From NCBI GenBank assembly GCA_004026145.2, contig CP034990.1, forward strand, positions 16,756,176-16,820,175: a stretch of 64,000 nt of DNA, in the 5' to 3' direction. Origin of the DNA: Takifugu bimaculatus. Taxonomy: Eukaryota; Chordata; Actinopteri; Tetraodontiformes; Tetraodontidae. Shown here piece by piece: positions 15,101 to 28,900 of this stretch (the stretch's first letter is position 1; every line of letters starts with the position of its first letter). A program made the position numbers and the translations under genes. Under the pieces are notes generated by a model. That model saw nothing but the letters and a program-made list of their open reading frames with translations, had not been told where the DNA came from and searched no databases.

Positions 15101-16089
15101 AAAGTAAATCCACGCTCAGACTGACCGGTGATGGAAGGTTCTGCTCCTTTCAGCCATCTAATCTTAATGGGTGCGTTCTTTTTATCATGTGAGACATTTG
15201 GAGTGTTTTATTTTTGGCAAATCCTCTCTTCAACTCAATTACCAGCGCCCCAATATCGCCCTTCAACTTTTCTAAATATGAAATACGAACTCAGCTCAAT
15301 ACCTAAAATATTAAATATCAGTAATAATGAGCCATTGCGTCCACTCCTTATGAAACTATAATGATTCTCTGTGGATTTCATTTAATATTAATAATTAACC
15401 ACGCAGTCACAATCCATTACGTCTCCTTGGTAAATGAATATACACTTTTAATGCAGATGTCCCATTAGCTCTTTTATTTTTAATACACACAGCTCATCGC
15501 CAAGGAGACCTGAAGAAAATTGCTGCACTCTTGTAAAGAAAAGGCTTTTTTCTCCCCCTTCAAAACATTCAACCTACAGAGGCAACGTGAAGGAAAGGAG
15601 ATATGGTGGTCTCTGGGGAGGTTCTGCTGAATGAAGTCATCTAAATGCATCTCTGCTTTGACATAGCACAATTTTAGCCTGGCTTTTATTTTGGTCTATA
15701 GAAACGTTGCTGTTGCCAGAATGATCAATAACCCCATTAATGCAACTCAAGGAAAACATATTTTCCCTCCGTCATTAGGGGACTTTTATACAAACCTTAA
15801 TATGAGAATTTAAATGGATAACTGTACCGACTTTAATGTTTGTGGCTCATAATGTGTGAACATACGTCTTTGAATTCCCTCGCAGTTGCAGGCGACATTA
15901 GGAGACATGGAAGAAGCCCCCGCTATGTTAAAACACTTTATATGATTGTGTACTTAACAAATCAGGGACGGCGCCATCATCTCGTCGGGTTTGCTGCTGC
16001 GGCCGGATTACGCTTGTTAAAGCGTCTGTGTTGGTGTTAAACACAACACAAACAGATATTAATTCCATCCCTGCGAGCTCATGATGAAA

Positions 16090-16600
16090 CTCAGGAACCG
16101 TGGGGACGCTGGCGTCCCTCAGGGACCGCATGCTGTCATCTGCAAGAACACTGAGGTCCTGGTGCCAAGTCAGCGCCAGCAAAACTATGGAGGTGATAGT
16201 GGGTTACAGGAAGCAGCAGGGTGGAGGACACGCCGCCATCGATGGGATGGTGGTGGGAAGAGTCAGCAGCACCGGGGCACGTCGCACCAGCATCATCACA
16301 ACAACGGCTCCTCTTCCTCCACAGACTGAGGAGAAGCTCCAGACTGAAGGAAGCTCCACAGAGGCACCGATCGGAGCGCCCCGGTCGGCTGCATCACCGC
16401 CTGGTGCAGCAGCTTCCCAGAACCTCACCAGAACGGAGCTGGGGAATCTCTGCGTCCAACGCTGCAGGAAGAAAGCCAGTTGGACTATGAGACCCCCACC
16501 ACCCCAGTAACAGCCTGCTTCCCCTCCCCTCAACTGCTCGACAGTACTGAGGCACGGGAGCCAAACTGGGGACCAGTTTTATTCCACAGGCCATATGACT
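16090..16600 (+). mobile_element. Non-LTR retrotransposon (LINE) reverse-transcriptase 3' remnant
   Basis: Several blocks match the C-terminal part of the RT ORF of a teleost non-LTR element. 'AAAACTATGGAGGTGATAGT' corresponds to the usual KTMEVIVDFRR stretch. 'AGACTGAGGAGAAGCTCC' corresponds to 'LRKLRRSSS'. 'CACAGAGGCACCGAT...GTCGGCTGCATCACCGCCTGGT' corresponds to 'YRGTIESVLTGCITVWY'. These blocks lie in different frames, so the element is dead, with internal deletions and frameshifts. A possible 'GVPQG' RT motif lies just upstream at about 16108-16125, closer than in an intact element. The long overlapping frames here (up to 136 codons) are relics of this sequence. Confidence 0.75.
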
Positions 16601-19600
16601 GTTGAACCCTCACACCAACAGTCTGACAGCCAGAATCCCATCACAACTTGCAAATATCTTGTTCATTGTTTAACTTCTTTCTCCTGCTACTCCTGTTGTA
16701 TTGGGGTCGGAGCTTGGGACCGAAGGAGTTCACTGCTGCAGCAGAATGCCAGACCTAAAGTCTGGGAGGCTAAAGTAGCATTGGCACTAATTCTGTTTTA
16801 ATGGTAAGTAGATGGAGGCCGACCGTCACTTTAATGGCTGCATAAATCCGCAGAACATCACAGTGGGTGCAGATTCATTTACAGGTTGATCAATAATGAA
16901 AAAAGCAGCGTGAGAAACAGATGCGCCGCTCAGCCAGGAGATAACGTGCAAATATCCCAAACAGGAAGCTCACTGAACCCAAATGAAACAAAAATATTAT
17001 GGAGACGCGCGGCAGGGACAACTAATGGATTCCCCCCAGATTGACACTTTAAAGGAACGAAGCTGTTGGGCCACAGCTGATTAGAACTGGCCCGATCCAT
17101 CTACAGGGATGCTTATTAAAATATGAAAGTCAAATGAACGCGTCGTCCCAGCTTTGAGTAACATCCGCCTGTAATTTGTTGCCACAGAAGCTTTTAGACA
17201 GGCGGACGTATCTGCGGGGCCGGAGCGAGAGGTAAAAATAAGTCAAAGACATGACATGGAAGGCAAAGAGAGCCGTTCTTTTCCAAATGACTATAATGGA
17301 TTTGTTACCCTTCTGATTTACATTTAAATGAAAACCTTTTATCTGCTGGTCCTCCCAGTAATGAGTGAACTTTGCTTTGACAGATGGGATTCCTCTTCCC
17401 ATCAAGTGAAGCAACAGTATTGTATAATTCTTCAAAATTGTGAGGAATAAACTTCCAAGAATCAGAAGTCCATAGGTGTATTGATGGAGGATGATGGAGG
17501 ACAATGAAAAAGCTAAAGCTAAAATGATGATCATCGCTCGAACAAATCGGTCCTTAACTAACGAGGCACAACCCAGGGGAAAGGGCCTCGCAACAGCGCC
17601 CCCCGATGGTTAGGGTATAAATGGTGGCGCGCCATCAGCGCATGCTTTTATTTACATGATACAACATTTGGATTACTTCCCAAACAACTCTAGATTCAAG
17701 GGAGCCAACAAAAAATGTTGTAATAATACTACAAATACTGCAGAAAGAAAGGAATTGACAAAAGCTAGCTAACAATTCATATCGTATTGATTGAATTAGC
17801 TTAAATATTAGCTATTGCAAAAAACAAAAATATGCAAAAATCCAGGATTATTGTTCCCACTGTTCTCAAAAAAAGGGGTCTTGACATTAGTTTGTCAAGG
17901 TAGGGAGGAGGACGTACGCAGGGTGAAAGCAACACAAGGACAAGCAGAGAGGAGACGAAAACAGCCTAAACACCAAACTGACTATTAAAACTAAAACCAG
18001 TGACCCAACAGAGACTCACGGTTCCAGAGCACAGAAACACATTATTACCCACGTTACCCAGTTTCCTAACTGGCCAGTATAGAAAATGTCCCAGAAAATT
18101 TGTGATTCTATATTTTCATAGTGGTTGTTACAGGAGGGACAATAAGCGTCATGTCAAAATTACCGTGTATAGAGGAACGTTTAGCCTAGCCTGTAATAAT
18201 GACAATTTCTATCCTTTCCACCTCTTTAAGGCGCCAGGCGCACGTGCCTCGTGGTGTGCTGGAGAGTGTGTGCGCACGAGAGGAATCTGGTGAAAAATCC
18301 GTCATTTGCGCAGATCTCCAGAGAAGCTGGCGATAAAAAGCCAGCAGCCCTGACGCAGGACAGAAATAGCACACTGTGTTTGCTGATTCCGTGGGTATTC
18401 ATCACCATGAGTGTCTGTCACTTACAGATGTTTCTGAAGCCGCGGCTACTGTTCCGGGCTTTGCAATCGATTTGTTTTTCCTGCCATGGCAAAATTTCAA
18501 ATTTCTCCTTCAGATGAATTCTATACGTTTGATTCATTTCGAGCGGACTCTCTCTGTGGCTCGTTTTGAGCCTGTAAATTCTCTATATTGGTAAATATCT
18601 TTCAAACGCTAATGCATCTCCTGTGAGTGCAAGACTGTGCAAATGTATCATTAAGGCTGCAAATAATGGAATGTTTTTTAATCGGTTTAATCAGAGGGAG
18701 CTTTTCTCAGCTTACACCCAAATATGAAACACCGCTTTTATCTTTTATACTTTATTGTATTGCTTGTGTGCTTCATTGGCTGTTAATCTGGACCCTGAGT
18801 GGTTCAGCTGAATGTGGGCTGGCTTGATAATAAAAATCCTTAAATCCTGAAGATAATTGACAGAAAGCGGGCAGCGAAAATTCTTAAATGTTGTTCTGAA
18901 CAGATTTGCTTGTAATAGAGAACTAAATCACTCTAAAATTAATGCATAAGGATTAATCTTTTTTCTGACCAAACACTAAATAAACAACACAAACCAAACA
19001 CTGAATAAATTATTAGGAATGAATTTGATTTCAACAAGCCATACAACAGAGACACCGATGCTCTTTCTGTACTTCGGTTCCTCTTTCTTCACCTCCATTC
19101 CAGTTCTCGCATCTTTTCCCTCTACTTCTCTTCTTTTGACTCCTTGGTGACGTTGTTGATGAAAAATAGAATACAAGAAAAATAGAATCATCTCAGTGGT
19201 TGTTGGCTGGTTTCGATTAGCTTGTGCTTTCGGGTCACCGGGGTTTCACTCGGCCAGGCGTCACATTGACCACGCAGCCCTGCATTAAGACGGTACTTCA
19301 AGCTCTGAGTACTTCACTTAAATGAAAAGACCTTCCTGTGTGCAAATCACTATGGCTGAAGAAAATGTCCTCCCTTTTTTGAGCTCAAAACCATCGAAGA
19401 GAAGTCCCTGGAGAAGTCGAGGGAAAGGCTGGCTGCTCGTGCCAAGGCGTTTTGTGAGAAGATTTTTAAGAACTAACTGAAATTACAGCCAGTCGAAATT
19501 GAAATGAATGCGGTGCTCATGGGTAATCAAGGTCATTAACCAGTGGCAGCGACCATAAGCATAAGTAGACAAAAGACTAATTAAAATTTACACCCAAGAG

Positions 19601-20964
19601 AAAACCATGTAGTTGACAGGACCTGCATGCCTAACACTAAATATACAAAAACATCACACAGGAAACAGATCTAGACGGAGCATTAACACGTTTCAATTGC
19701 GTTCTTTTCATTCCCTTCTTCGTTGAAGCTGCCTCCACAAATGCTGGATTGCAGCATTTGCTTAATCAGGTTATTTTAGAACCAGATTATTGTCCAATGT
19801 TTGATGTGCAACCTGCTTTACATATTATCACACAAAACAAACCTGCACGGGCTATCTGTGATAAAGGAGGACTTAACAGCACAGAACTTAAACAATACGT
19901 GACAGCCCGATCCGACATCGGTGCTGCTTGTGTGTTAGCGTTCTGTTGCAGCTCTCTTTCAATTAATTCCTTTAGAGCTCAGGAAATGTCATATTCTTCT
20001 TTTTAGGGCGCTTTGTTGGGTGGGTGAAGCTTCATGGGTAAAAATAACATCAGCAGCCACAGACAGCGCAAATATTTCCTGTAAAACATGCAGATCCCAC
20101 TGGAAATGTGGGAATCACTGGGTCACATTAGCGGGTCAGACCTGACTGTCGGACCTCAGTAGCGAGAGAATACTGACAGGAAATGATTAATAAGGTGCAG
20201 CGCTGTTAATGGCTGCTTTTAATCAAGCACTCAGGACCTCCTTCAGACCAGGTGATGAGTTCAGCGCCGGTTGCCGTGGCGACCTTCCCATCCAGCAACT
20301 CCTGCTCTGGCCACAAATGCATCTTGCTCACCGTGGATTATTATTCTTCCAAGATCACCGACGAATAGTTTATTTTTAATTCAGAGTTTGGTGATGCTGA
20401 GAACCATCAATAGCTGTTAGCTACTTTGTGTTTATCGATTCGGTCTGATGTGAAGGTTTTTGTTCTGTCTGGCGGAGCTCTGCACTGCAGGTATAAACGA
20501 AGGTATGGAGCTGTGCACATCAAAGTAGCAAGACGGCAGCATCACAGAAACAGAGAGAAAAAGAGTTCGCTGGAGCCTTAAAGGTATTATTATAACAATC
20601 TGTTACATAAGATGACTTGCAGTCGTTTGATTTTCACATTGACTTACGATATCAATCAAAACCCCTGATGCTAATAGGAAATAATGACTTTGCTGAGGGG
20701 CCTCGGTGAAGCAGAAAATAATATTACACTGTGGTTGAGTTCAAGGTAGGTGCTCCGCCACACAGTGAACCATGTAGGTGGATGAACAGAAATTAATTGA
20801 ATTACCAAATTTGTACCACTTCGACTTTATTTCTCTCAAGGAAAATCATAGAATGAAACTTTGTTAGCGACCTTCTGGCCAACACGAGTGCATTGTTAAG
20901 TGACTGAAGTACAGAGCATGCTCACAGAAGTTTTTTGACAGGTTATTTTTTCAGGGCTGTTTAT

Positions 20965-21020
20965 CCCCACCCCCACCCCCACCCCACCCCCACCCCCACC
21001 CCCCCACACACACACACACA
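20965..21020. repeat. C-rich tandem tract (CCCCA/CCCCCA)n then (CA)n
   Basis: Imperfect tandem repeats of 5-6 bp (CCCCAC, CCCCCA) run for about 40 bp, then become a short CA array. The strand is almost purely C and A, so the complement is G-rich with repeated runs of at least four G. That is G-quadruplex-capable in principle. Confidence 0.9.
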
Positions 21021-21323
21021 CTTGTGTGACCCAGAAGGCGTTGAAGTGGGATCTTCAATTAGCTATACATAAAAACACAACTGTTTTCTATTTTACCTCA
21101 ACCCACTAAAATGACCTGAACGTGAGTTTGTTACAAAATGTCAATGGTGAGTTCAGGGCCCTCCGTATTTTGAGGTTGTAGCTTGACTGGGTCTTGGCTT
21201 GGTAGGTTTTTCCTAGATTTTTTTGGGGTCAGACACAAATCAAGGCTGTGTGAGAGTTTAGCTGGATGTACACGAATTAACTCAAGTCATCACAATGTTC
21301 TTGTAGACCTGCTGCGCAACATC

Positions 21324-21328
<5 letters not shown>

Positions 21329-21397
<69 letters not shown>
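21329..21397. repeat. (GT)n microsatellite
   Basis: An uninterrupted GT array of about 34 units. Confidence 0.97.
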
Positions 21398-21398
<1 letters not shown>

Positions 21399-22075
21399 AC
21401 AATATGTGCTTTGCACAGCCTTTTTGCAACGCTGAGAAGGTCGCTCCTGAATTGAAACTGTGAGTCTTGAGACGTTCCAGAAAGAAAAGCCAAGTTGTGC
21501 AGACACAACAGATGTTCTCACATCAAACAGTAAGCTGTTAACAGGAAGTTAAAAAGTTATAGTCCCAAATGTAAAGCCGAGAAAACTAAAAAAAAACCTT
21601 CAATAAAACCTGCATCTGTGGTGTCGTCATACAGAAAAAAGGTTCTTCTCCACATTAATGCTGTTTAATCCAAATTAAATCATTATAATTTAATTAAAAA
21701 ACAAGGAGAAGTCCTAGAAAAATGTTTTTTAAGACCCTTTACCTTCCTATCCCCCCCCCCAGTAAAAAAAAAAACCCTAATTCCATCATTTGAGATGCCT
21801 GACTGAGCAGAGCTCCAACATTTCTGTCCCCATGCTGCCAAAAAACTGCTGCGGTTTCACTGCATATGGCGGCACGCTGCTTTGATTAATGATCTTATTG
21901 GAATTTGGGATATGATCGATCAGTCACTGTCACATGCTCAGCTGAGCTCTGATGGCCGCCTGTTTTCTCTTAAGATCTGCTCAGCTCCCGGGCGACAGCG
22001 CAAACAAACACTTCCGCTGTGTGACAGCGCCTCTGCTGTGGCTCCCGTTTGGCCGTTGGAAAATAAACAGAAGTA

Positions 22076-22165
22076 ATCAATCAATCCATCAATCAACTTT
22101 ATTTGCACTGCAGCTTTCATGCAACAAGCAGCACAAAGGGATTTACAGAGATGAAACAAGAGATA
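22076..22165 (-). repeat. 3' tail of a teleost LINE/SINE-type repeat
   Basis: On the minus strand this reads 'ctttgtgctgc...ttgcatgaaagctgcagtgcaaataaagttgattgattgattga'. This is the familiar tail of teleost retroposons, with an AATAAA-like word and a (TGAT)n terminal repeat at 22077-22096. The 5' boundary is uncertain. Confidence 0.65.
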
Positions 22166-25100
22166 AATCAACACAAAGCAACAAAAATGTGACGCTATAA
22201 TTAACACGACGGCCTAAATTTATGAAAGCATCCCAATTATTTTTAAAATGGCTTCATTACTCAAACCAATTTGGCAGCTGCTCTGGCAAATCTTTCTTTC
22301 TGCAGACATGATGCTCCTGAAGTCGATTGAGGTTCTGAATTAACCCATTAGAACCCAGAGAGACACTGGGAATAGCCTAAACTCAACCTTACCCGGTTCT
22401 TTAGGCTACTTCTTGTTGTACTATCAGGTGATGGTCATGTGACTTTGGGCTTGGAGTCCAAAATGGTGGCGTCACCCGTATACAAGTGTGCTCACGTACG
22501 TCACAATAATCAGACGCTTCTGACTGTGGCGCTGTCCCGCTGCCTTATTTACCTGGAAAATCATCATGACAGAATGTTTATGGAAAAACGAATATTTGTT
22601 GTTGCTCAGCAAGGATTCAGGACAAATTTGGGAGCACTGCCAAGGTGCCAGCGAGCTAGGTAACAAACCCCCAAGTGCTCAGAGAGCTTTTTGAAGGCAT
22701 TTCGCTCAATCTAACCCCTACAATGATTGCATGCGCACGTGTTCTAATAAAACATCTTTCTGTTTCTTCCTTAACACACTGATTTTAGTGAACACTAAAT
22801 CTAGTATCCTGTTAATAATTTTAGTGGTAAATGGTGCGTTTTGAGATCCAGACACACAATAATGCAGCTCGTACGTCCGCTCCGTGCTGTTCTGACCTCT
22901 TGTAACAGTTGTGCACAGCTCATTTACCTCCTGACTGGATCTCGTGCACGCCCTCACTGATGACTCCCGTTCATTAAGAACACAACGCGCATTTTTACCT
23001 GGTTTTAGCTGCTCACTGTTCTGCCATGTTGTCTTTTATCCAGAGCAGCTTGTGTTTCTAGTGATTCCTCGTCTGGCGCATCCTCCGCGTCTAAAAATAA
23101 GAAAAAAAAATCTGTTGACGGTTCTCAGTAATTGGGGTAAATTATCCACAATGTGATGACACAGATGATGAGACTCAAGGTGAGAAAACCTCAAAACCCC
23201 AACCTAGAATCTTGTTCCTCAAACAGCTGCACCACTCTGAACTTTTCACCTTGTCAGAAAACAGAGCGTGATTGTGTTTTTGGATAAAACAAACCCGTTG
23301 TGTTTTACAGGCGGGCGAGGAGACGCGGACGCTTTCTGCCGCAGTCATCATTCCGTGGACGCCGCAGGTGGCGTTCCGTTGACATTGTTGATTCTAACTT
23401 GAGTTCTTACTGGACTCCGGGGGTGAAAGCGGTGCCAGCAACAGAGACGCGGGACCTGCGTGGTGGCAACCGTGATGGAGAGCCGTGTTCTGTGTTCATC
23501 CATGTGTGTGTGTGTGTGTGGGTCGGTGTGTGTGTGGGTCGGTGTGTGTAAGAGAAAGAGAGACTGAAAATAAAGGAGAGAGAGAGAGAACTCTGGGAAT
23601 ACTCATTATAGCTGTGAGCAGAGGTGATGCTGCTACAATATATCACTGTTTGCACTTTGCTCAGCGACCATCAGAAGTATAACAGATGGACAGTTTCCAG
23701 AGTTTGGACACAGGACGGGGGGGCAGTGGGGGGCAGGGGGGTTGATGCTGAGCTGCTGATGAGACCACAGGACCTTGATACATGCATACAGGACAGCTCC
23801 CCTAAAGTGCTGGCTGCCAGACAACGGGCCCCCTCCTCCTCGTGTTATTTTAACCAGCTCTCGGCCCAAAGTGAAATTAAAAATAGCTTGTTGAGACGAC
23901 TTCTGTCCGCTGATTGCTCAGGCCGCTCTGTCACTTTCTGGATGTCCGTACTTTGAACCCCCAAACGCTCACGCAGGGCCCAGTGAGCTGGCGGCTCGTT
24001 CACAAATAACAAAATAAAATAGAACTCTTTCCTTGTGGTGGTTTTAGTGCCGGTTCTTTTTGTCCAGACCTGTTTATTTTCGTTAGAATGTTTCTTTTTT
24101 TGTTTGTCTCTGATGATCACTACCTGGGTAGATAGGAGTGCGTCCGTGCGTGTGTGTGTGTGTCTTGTATTTATCTGGAAATCTTAAGCAGATTCTCCCC
24201 TGCAGCAGCTGACCAGTCTCCCAGTCTCTTCCATGGGTCAGGCTGCCCACCACTTCCCAGGATTCCACTCATTCACTCCAAAGATGCAAAAACTCAGTCT
24301 GCACACAGAACAACAAATAAAATTACTCTTTATTGAAAATATTATCATAAATAACATCTGAGTCATCATTTATTGCAATTTTAGGAGTATTTAGACAGTC
24401 ATTTCCTCACCGTGAATTTAAATCATTTTTAGTTAACATTAAAATCAGGATTTCAGTATTTACAGCATTTCTACCAGCAGCAGGATCATTTCACAACACT
24501 AAGTGGTTGAGCTGACACCAGCATGATAACAAGTGATGTATTTTGTTGTTTTTATCACATATAATTCAGACAATATTTTTGGGAATCACTTACAAATAGA
24601 CCTTTTCACTGAAATCATTGGAAACCATTCAGTCACATGTTGTGTGCGCTCCTGCCGCCAGCTGTGTGGGAGTTAATAAAAAGGTGAATGCATGTGTCTT
24701 TATAATGGATCCGGCAAATATAAAGCCTTTCATTGGACATGTCAGACTGCTCTTAATTCAGGGAAGCTGGTAATTTTCCTGATCTCTGCTCTATATTTTT
24801 AATGTGAACTGAGGAGGAGAAGAAAAAAGAGTTTATGGCATCTTTTACTTTAAAACTGTCATTTCTTGTAATCACTGATGCACTTTCTGATGTTCTGGTC
24901 GGGGATCCTCATCTTGTGTCACAGTATGAAGCCAAAAATGGATTTCTAGAGCAAACTTAACCTGCTGTATCTCCGGATTTGGTCCATTTTTTATTTTTTT
25001 TACGTTTCATGAAGTAAGTCGATACTTACACTGCTCATCTGCTCCGGCTTGAGAGTTATCGATTTTTGGAGCAACAAAAACACAGACAATAATAATCAAT

Positions 25101-25473
25101 TAGGCTGATGGGAGAGCATAGATTCATTTTTTCCCTTCGTCTTTTGCTCAAGTGTCTGACAGCATGTGTTCCTAAACAGAAAAATTGAGGAGTGCTTCCT
25201 TTAAATGCCAATACATTACAGCGAAAGTGCATACCGACGTGATGAGAGCCAAAAACACAGTGGAATGCAGTGAAAATGCCACATTCACTGCAGGTATTCA
25301 GTCGTCTTAGCAACCAGCCTGCTGTGTGCCACACGTGAGCTTAATTATTGATGCATTACAGCACATATGGCAATCTGTGAAATTATAACAAACTCACCTC
25401 CCAGCGGTGCATATTTGACCAATGAAGCGTGTTTGTCATCAAAGTTTCACCATGTGGCACCGAAAGATGCAGT

Positions 25474-25555
25474 AGCTGCCAGGCTAGCTGCCAGGCTAGC
25501 TGCCAGGCTAGCTGCCAGGCTAGCTGCCAGGCTAGCTGCCAGGCTAGCTGCCAGG
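25474..25555. repeat. 12-bp minisatellite, about 6.8 near-perfect copies
   Basis: The unit AGCTGCCAGGCT is tandemly repeated without visible divergence until the last partial copy. Each junction forms GCTAGC or AGCT palindromes. Because 12 is a multiple of 3, all frames stay open across it (for example AARL repeated), so the local open frames are artefacts. There are no spacers, so it is not CRISPR-like. The lack of divergence suggests a recent expansion. Confidence 0.95.
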
Positions 25556-25714
25556 ATACTCATACATTCTCCTACACTGCTGCCGTGACAGTCCAGGCTC
25601 TCCAGGTCAAAGTGTTGGAGAACTGAAATTTCCTCAAAAATGGAATTTTAGGTCAAAGACAAGAAGCTCTCCAGTGTATAATAGTGTGTTTATATAATGT
25701 TGTAGATCGTTATG

Positions 25715-25905
25715 TCCTGTCTTCATTATCTCTGCCAGAGGTTATGTGGCAGCGAATGTTTGAGTTTGACCAAAAATGGCATTTATGTGTCTGTGAATTA
25801 AATAAATCAAAAAGCTTTAAATGGATTTGAATGAAATTTTTTGGGCCAAGTAACAGATGTTTAAATGTCAAATAGGTTCTCCATTCCAGAGTGACTTTGA
25901 CCATT
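25715..25905 (+). repeat. Probable decayed teleost interspersed repeat
   Basis: The phrase 'atctctgccagaggttatgt', then 'aaatggatttgaatgaaattttttggg', matches wording of a widespread teleost repeat (consensus 'atggatttcaatgaaattt'). Diverged; limits and family unknown. Confidence 0.45.
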
Positions 25906-28900
25906 AAGCCAAGATGCTTTGGATATGTGTGTGCAAGTTATTTTCTATTTCCTTACTGACACAGAAATCATATTAAAATAAATAATAATGATAACAAAAT
26001 ACTGTTGTTTGGTGAAATACATGGCTTCAGAGTATATTAGGTTAAAAGTTCAGTCTGGGAAGGCAGACACACTTTTACTCATCAGTATTGATCTGTAACA
26101 GAACAAGTTTGAATTACAGCGAGTTCATGGCGCTTTTGGCACCAGAATACCGGTAGTAAAAACCAGGTGTCAATAACAAACTCAGCTGAACCCCGAGGGA
26201 GGCTGGAACTCCCTTGCCAGCAGAACGTTAGCCTAGTGGCTAACCATCCCTCAAACACGCCAATGTATGTACACGTGTCCCAAACGTCACTCGTCTGCCC
26301 TGTTGACGTTACATGACCAGGAGTGTGGGCACACAGGGCACCTGCTGCTGCACGTGACTTGCTGGGGTCGTGCCCATCGGCGTTTGCCTTCACTGCTTCA
26401 TTAGTGTCATTTCTTCTGAATAGCCACTCCTGTCTCTCTCTGTCTAAGAAGGCCGGTCATTACCGTTTCATTATAGCGTCCGCCTCCTTCCATTCCATCA
26501 GTGAGTGTTTTCTTCAACAGTATGTTTTCAGATTTTGGAGACTTGGAGTCTTGTCACTTTTACTGAAATTATTTTTAGAGTCCGTCTTGACTGACGCAGC
26601 AGTGCAAATGGCATCTTGGGACGACTGTATGTGAAGTCCTTCCTCTGTAATAAGAGTCGACGTCGCAGCTTCATAGAGTAAATCTTCCTTGGGAACATGA
26701 AGAGCTTTCAGTGAAGTACCCCTCTGGGAATATTCAGAGAAGGAACCGGCGATACTTTTACATTCGTGTGCGGGAATCATTATGAAAGGAACCAAATGTG
26801 ATTGTTCGTACTGTTGCTGCTGTTGACAAATGGTACAACTAGGTATGAGTCGAGGAATTACTAAGTTGTTTCGAATGTTAAGCTGAATAAATGGACTATG
26901 TAGATACCACATTCAAGATCTGAGCCAAGAAATTAAGCAGTTGCACCAGGAACTTTAAAAAGAGCAGCAAATCAGGCAGAGAAGGGAGCATAAAGAGGGT
27001 TTAGATACAGAGGAAAGGGAGAGGAGACCAGTTAGAGACAGCTGAGACATGTTAGGCCGATGGGGTGTGGTCAGGAGGTAGAAAGGGGGGGCAGTAGTGA
27101 GCCTGTTGAGATGACCATAAATATCCAGTGACTGGCTACTCCAGAAACCCTGGTTTACATGTTTCAGTGGAATTCTGAGATTTCTTCGTATATATAGAGT
27201 AGCGTAATACTCAAGAGTGTCCTATCGCATTGTGAGACGTGTGCAGGAGTAAAACAACAACATAATTCAGATTATTAGGGAGACATTCATGCAGACATCA
27301 GAGTATTGGGAAGAAATTTGGGCGAATGCATATCATATTAAGCATTTTCGTAAACTGGTAACTGATGATGTTGGAAATTCTGGGGTCAAGTCAACAGGCT
27401 CAGTGATGGGAGAAGAAATCCAGCCTAGATAAGATCACAGAGACCAACTGAGCTCTTTGACTGCCAGGAAGTTGCAGCCACAATCCGGCACCTTGTGGAG
27501 AAGATGTGTCAAGACGATGCCGACGTAATAAAGCATAAATGCTCAACAAAGGAAGGTTGCAAACACCATCAAGGATTAAACATGCAGCGATCGGCGGCTC
27601 AAAGGAGGAAACTGTGGGCAGGATGTGTCAGCAGTTTGTCAGGATTTAAATGAGTTGAAGGAGCGTCCGTCTCAGAGGGATTACTTCTGCGAGGAGGTGC
27701 TGGTGACGGGGTTTTTTTGGACTGTCGCTGCTTCAGTCGCTCTGATAGAACATTTACTTACTGCCTCCGACTCTGCTTTTTTAATCTGGACTATTGGGAA
27801 CGTTGCGATAAATCTCCGAACCATCGGCGAGCAAAAATGACCCGAGAATGTGGGGGACCGGGTAAAAACACAGGTGAGACCGCTGGCAGGGGACAGCCGT
27901 CTGGAGTCAAACTGGACCCTCGGCTGCAGTTTCAGGTGCCATTAAAACAAGACTCTCAAAACATTTCTGCTCATTTGTTCCAATAATTTAATGAGGCCTT
28001 GTAAGAAGGAATCCACCAGAGATAGGAATGTCTGTCTAATTAGATAGTTGACTCAGTAACCCCAAGAATATTCAAATTTCTATGAATTAAATCAGGAATA
28101 CTGTACACACTCACCCGACTGTCATCAATCATTTATCGCACGACTGGAATGCAGGCCGTGTTTCAGCTTCTACGAAATGTTGGAAATCACACTTGTTTCC
28201 TGAGATTTATCTGATTTTTTATTTATTAGCTGTATTTTTCTTTAATCTCTGGGGAACAAATGTTCCTTATACTCTCCAGCAGAGCATTATCAGATGGGAT
28301 GTAACAGCCCGCTGCACAGCCACAGAGGTGGAAATCATTCTCTATCTCACATCTGTCTGTCTTTTTCCTGGTTCTCACACCAGCGGCCACTGTGTCAGCG
28401 CCAGTAGGTTCCAATGCAAGATCTCCCTCATCCCAGATCCAACATGATCACGTGTGCAAACGCTTGAATTTCAGTCTTCTGCCCACGTCTCAGGTTAGCC
28501 GGAATCTTGCATGTTTGCAGTGCTTTTCGGGGAGCCGCCTGGACAATTTAACATCTGCACGCTCATCGCTTTTCTGCGATTAGCTGAGCCTGAGATTCGA
28601 AAGCTTCCTGTAGGAGCCATTAACTCTCTCGCTCATAGAAAGCTTTATCCTAGAAAGTTCTTTGGCGGTAAGCAAACAAAAGGCGGTTGAATCCCAGGAT
28701 GAGCGATTGTCCTCACGCGCGCGGGATCCTCCCGACACATCCGAATGCTGAGAAGCTAAAACTGCCAGAAAAGGCCCCAGTCTGAGGCAGCAGACGCCCC
28801 CCTGCTGTGGTAGATCACAGCGCTGATAGCTTCAACCCCAGACAGGTTCTAACTCCCAGTTCTTCAAGCGCTCTGAGCCCTCAGAGGCATGTGAAAAATG

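Larger units (their letters stand above)
1..16080. other. Gene-free distal 5' flank of LMO7, first part
   Basis: I see no supported gene here. Open frames are short, start and stop at random, and lack recognisable domains or splice-bounded blocks. The DNA is AT-rich, with scattered TAATTA-like words, one (GT)n array, one SINE and one repeat fragment (listed separately), short poly-C/poly-G runs near 9411 and 12599, and a 23-bp direct duplication at 12127-12178. Exons too short for an open-frame scan could be missed. Confidence 0.6.

Noticed and set aside
16100..16510. 136-codon frame taken for a possible new gene
   Set aside because: Its pieces match decayed LINE reverse transcriptase in alternating frames.
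25367..25626. Tandem repeat considered as a CRISPR array or repeat-protein gene
   Set aside because: There are no spacers between units, the organism is a vertebrate, and all frames are open because the unit is 12 bp.
26514..26912. 132-codon minus-strand frame with a Gln run
   Set aside because: No recognisable family. The Gln run is a short CTG-type repeat, and nothing else supports a gene.
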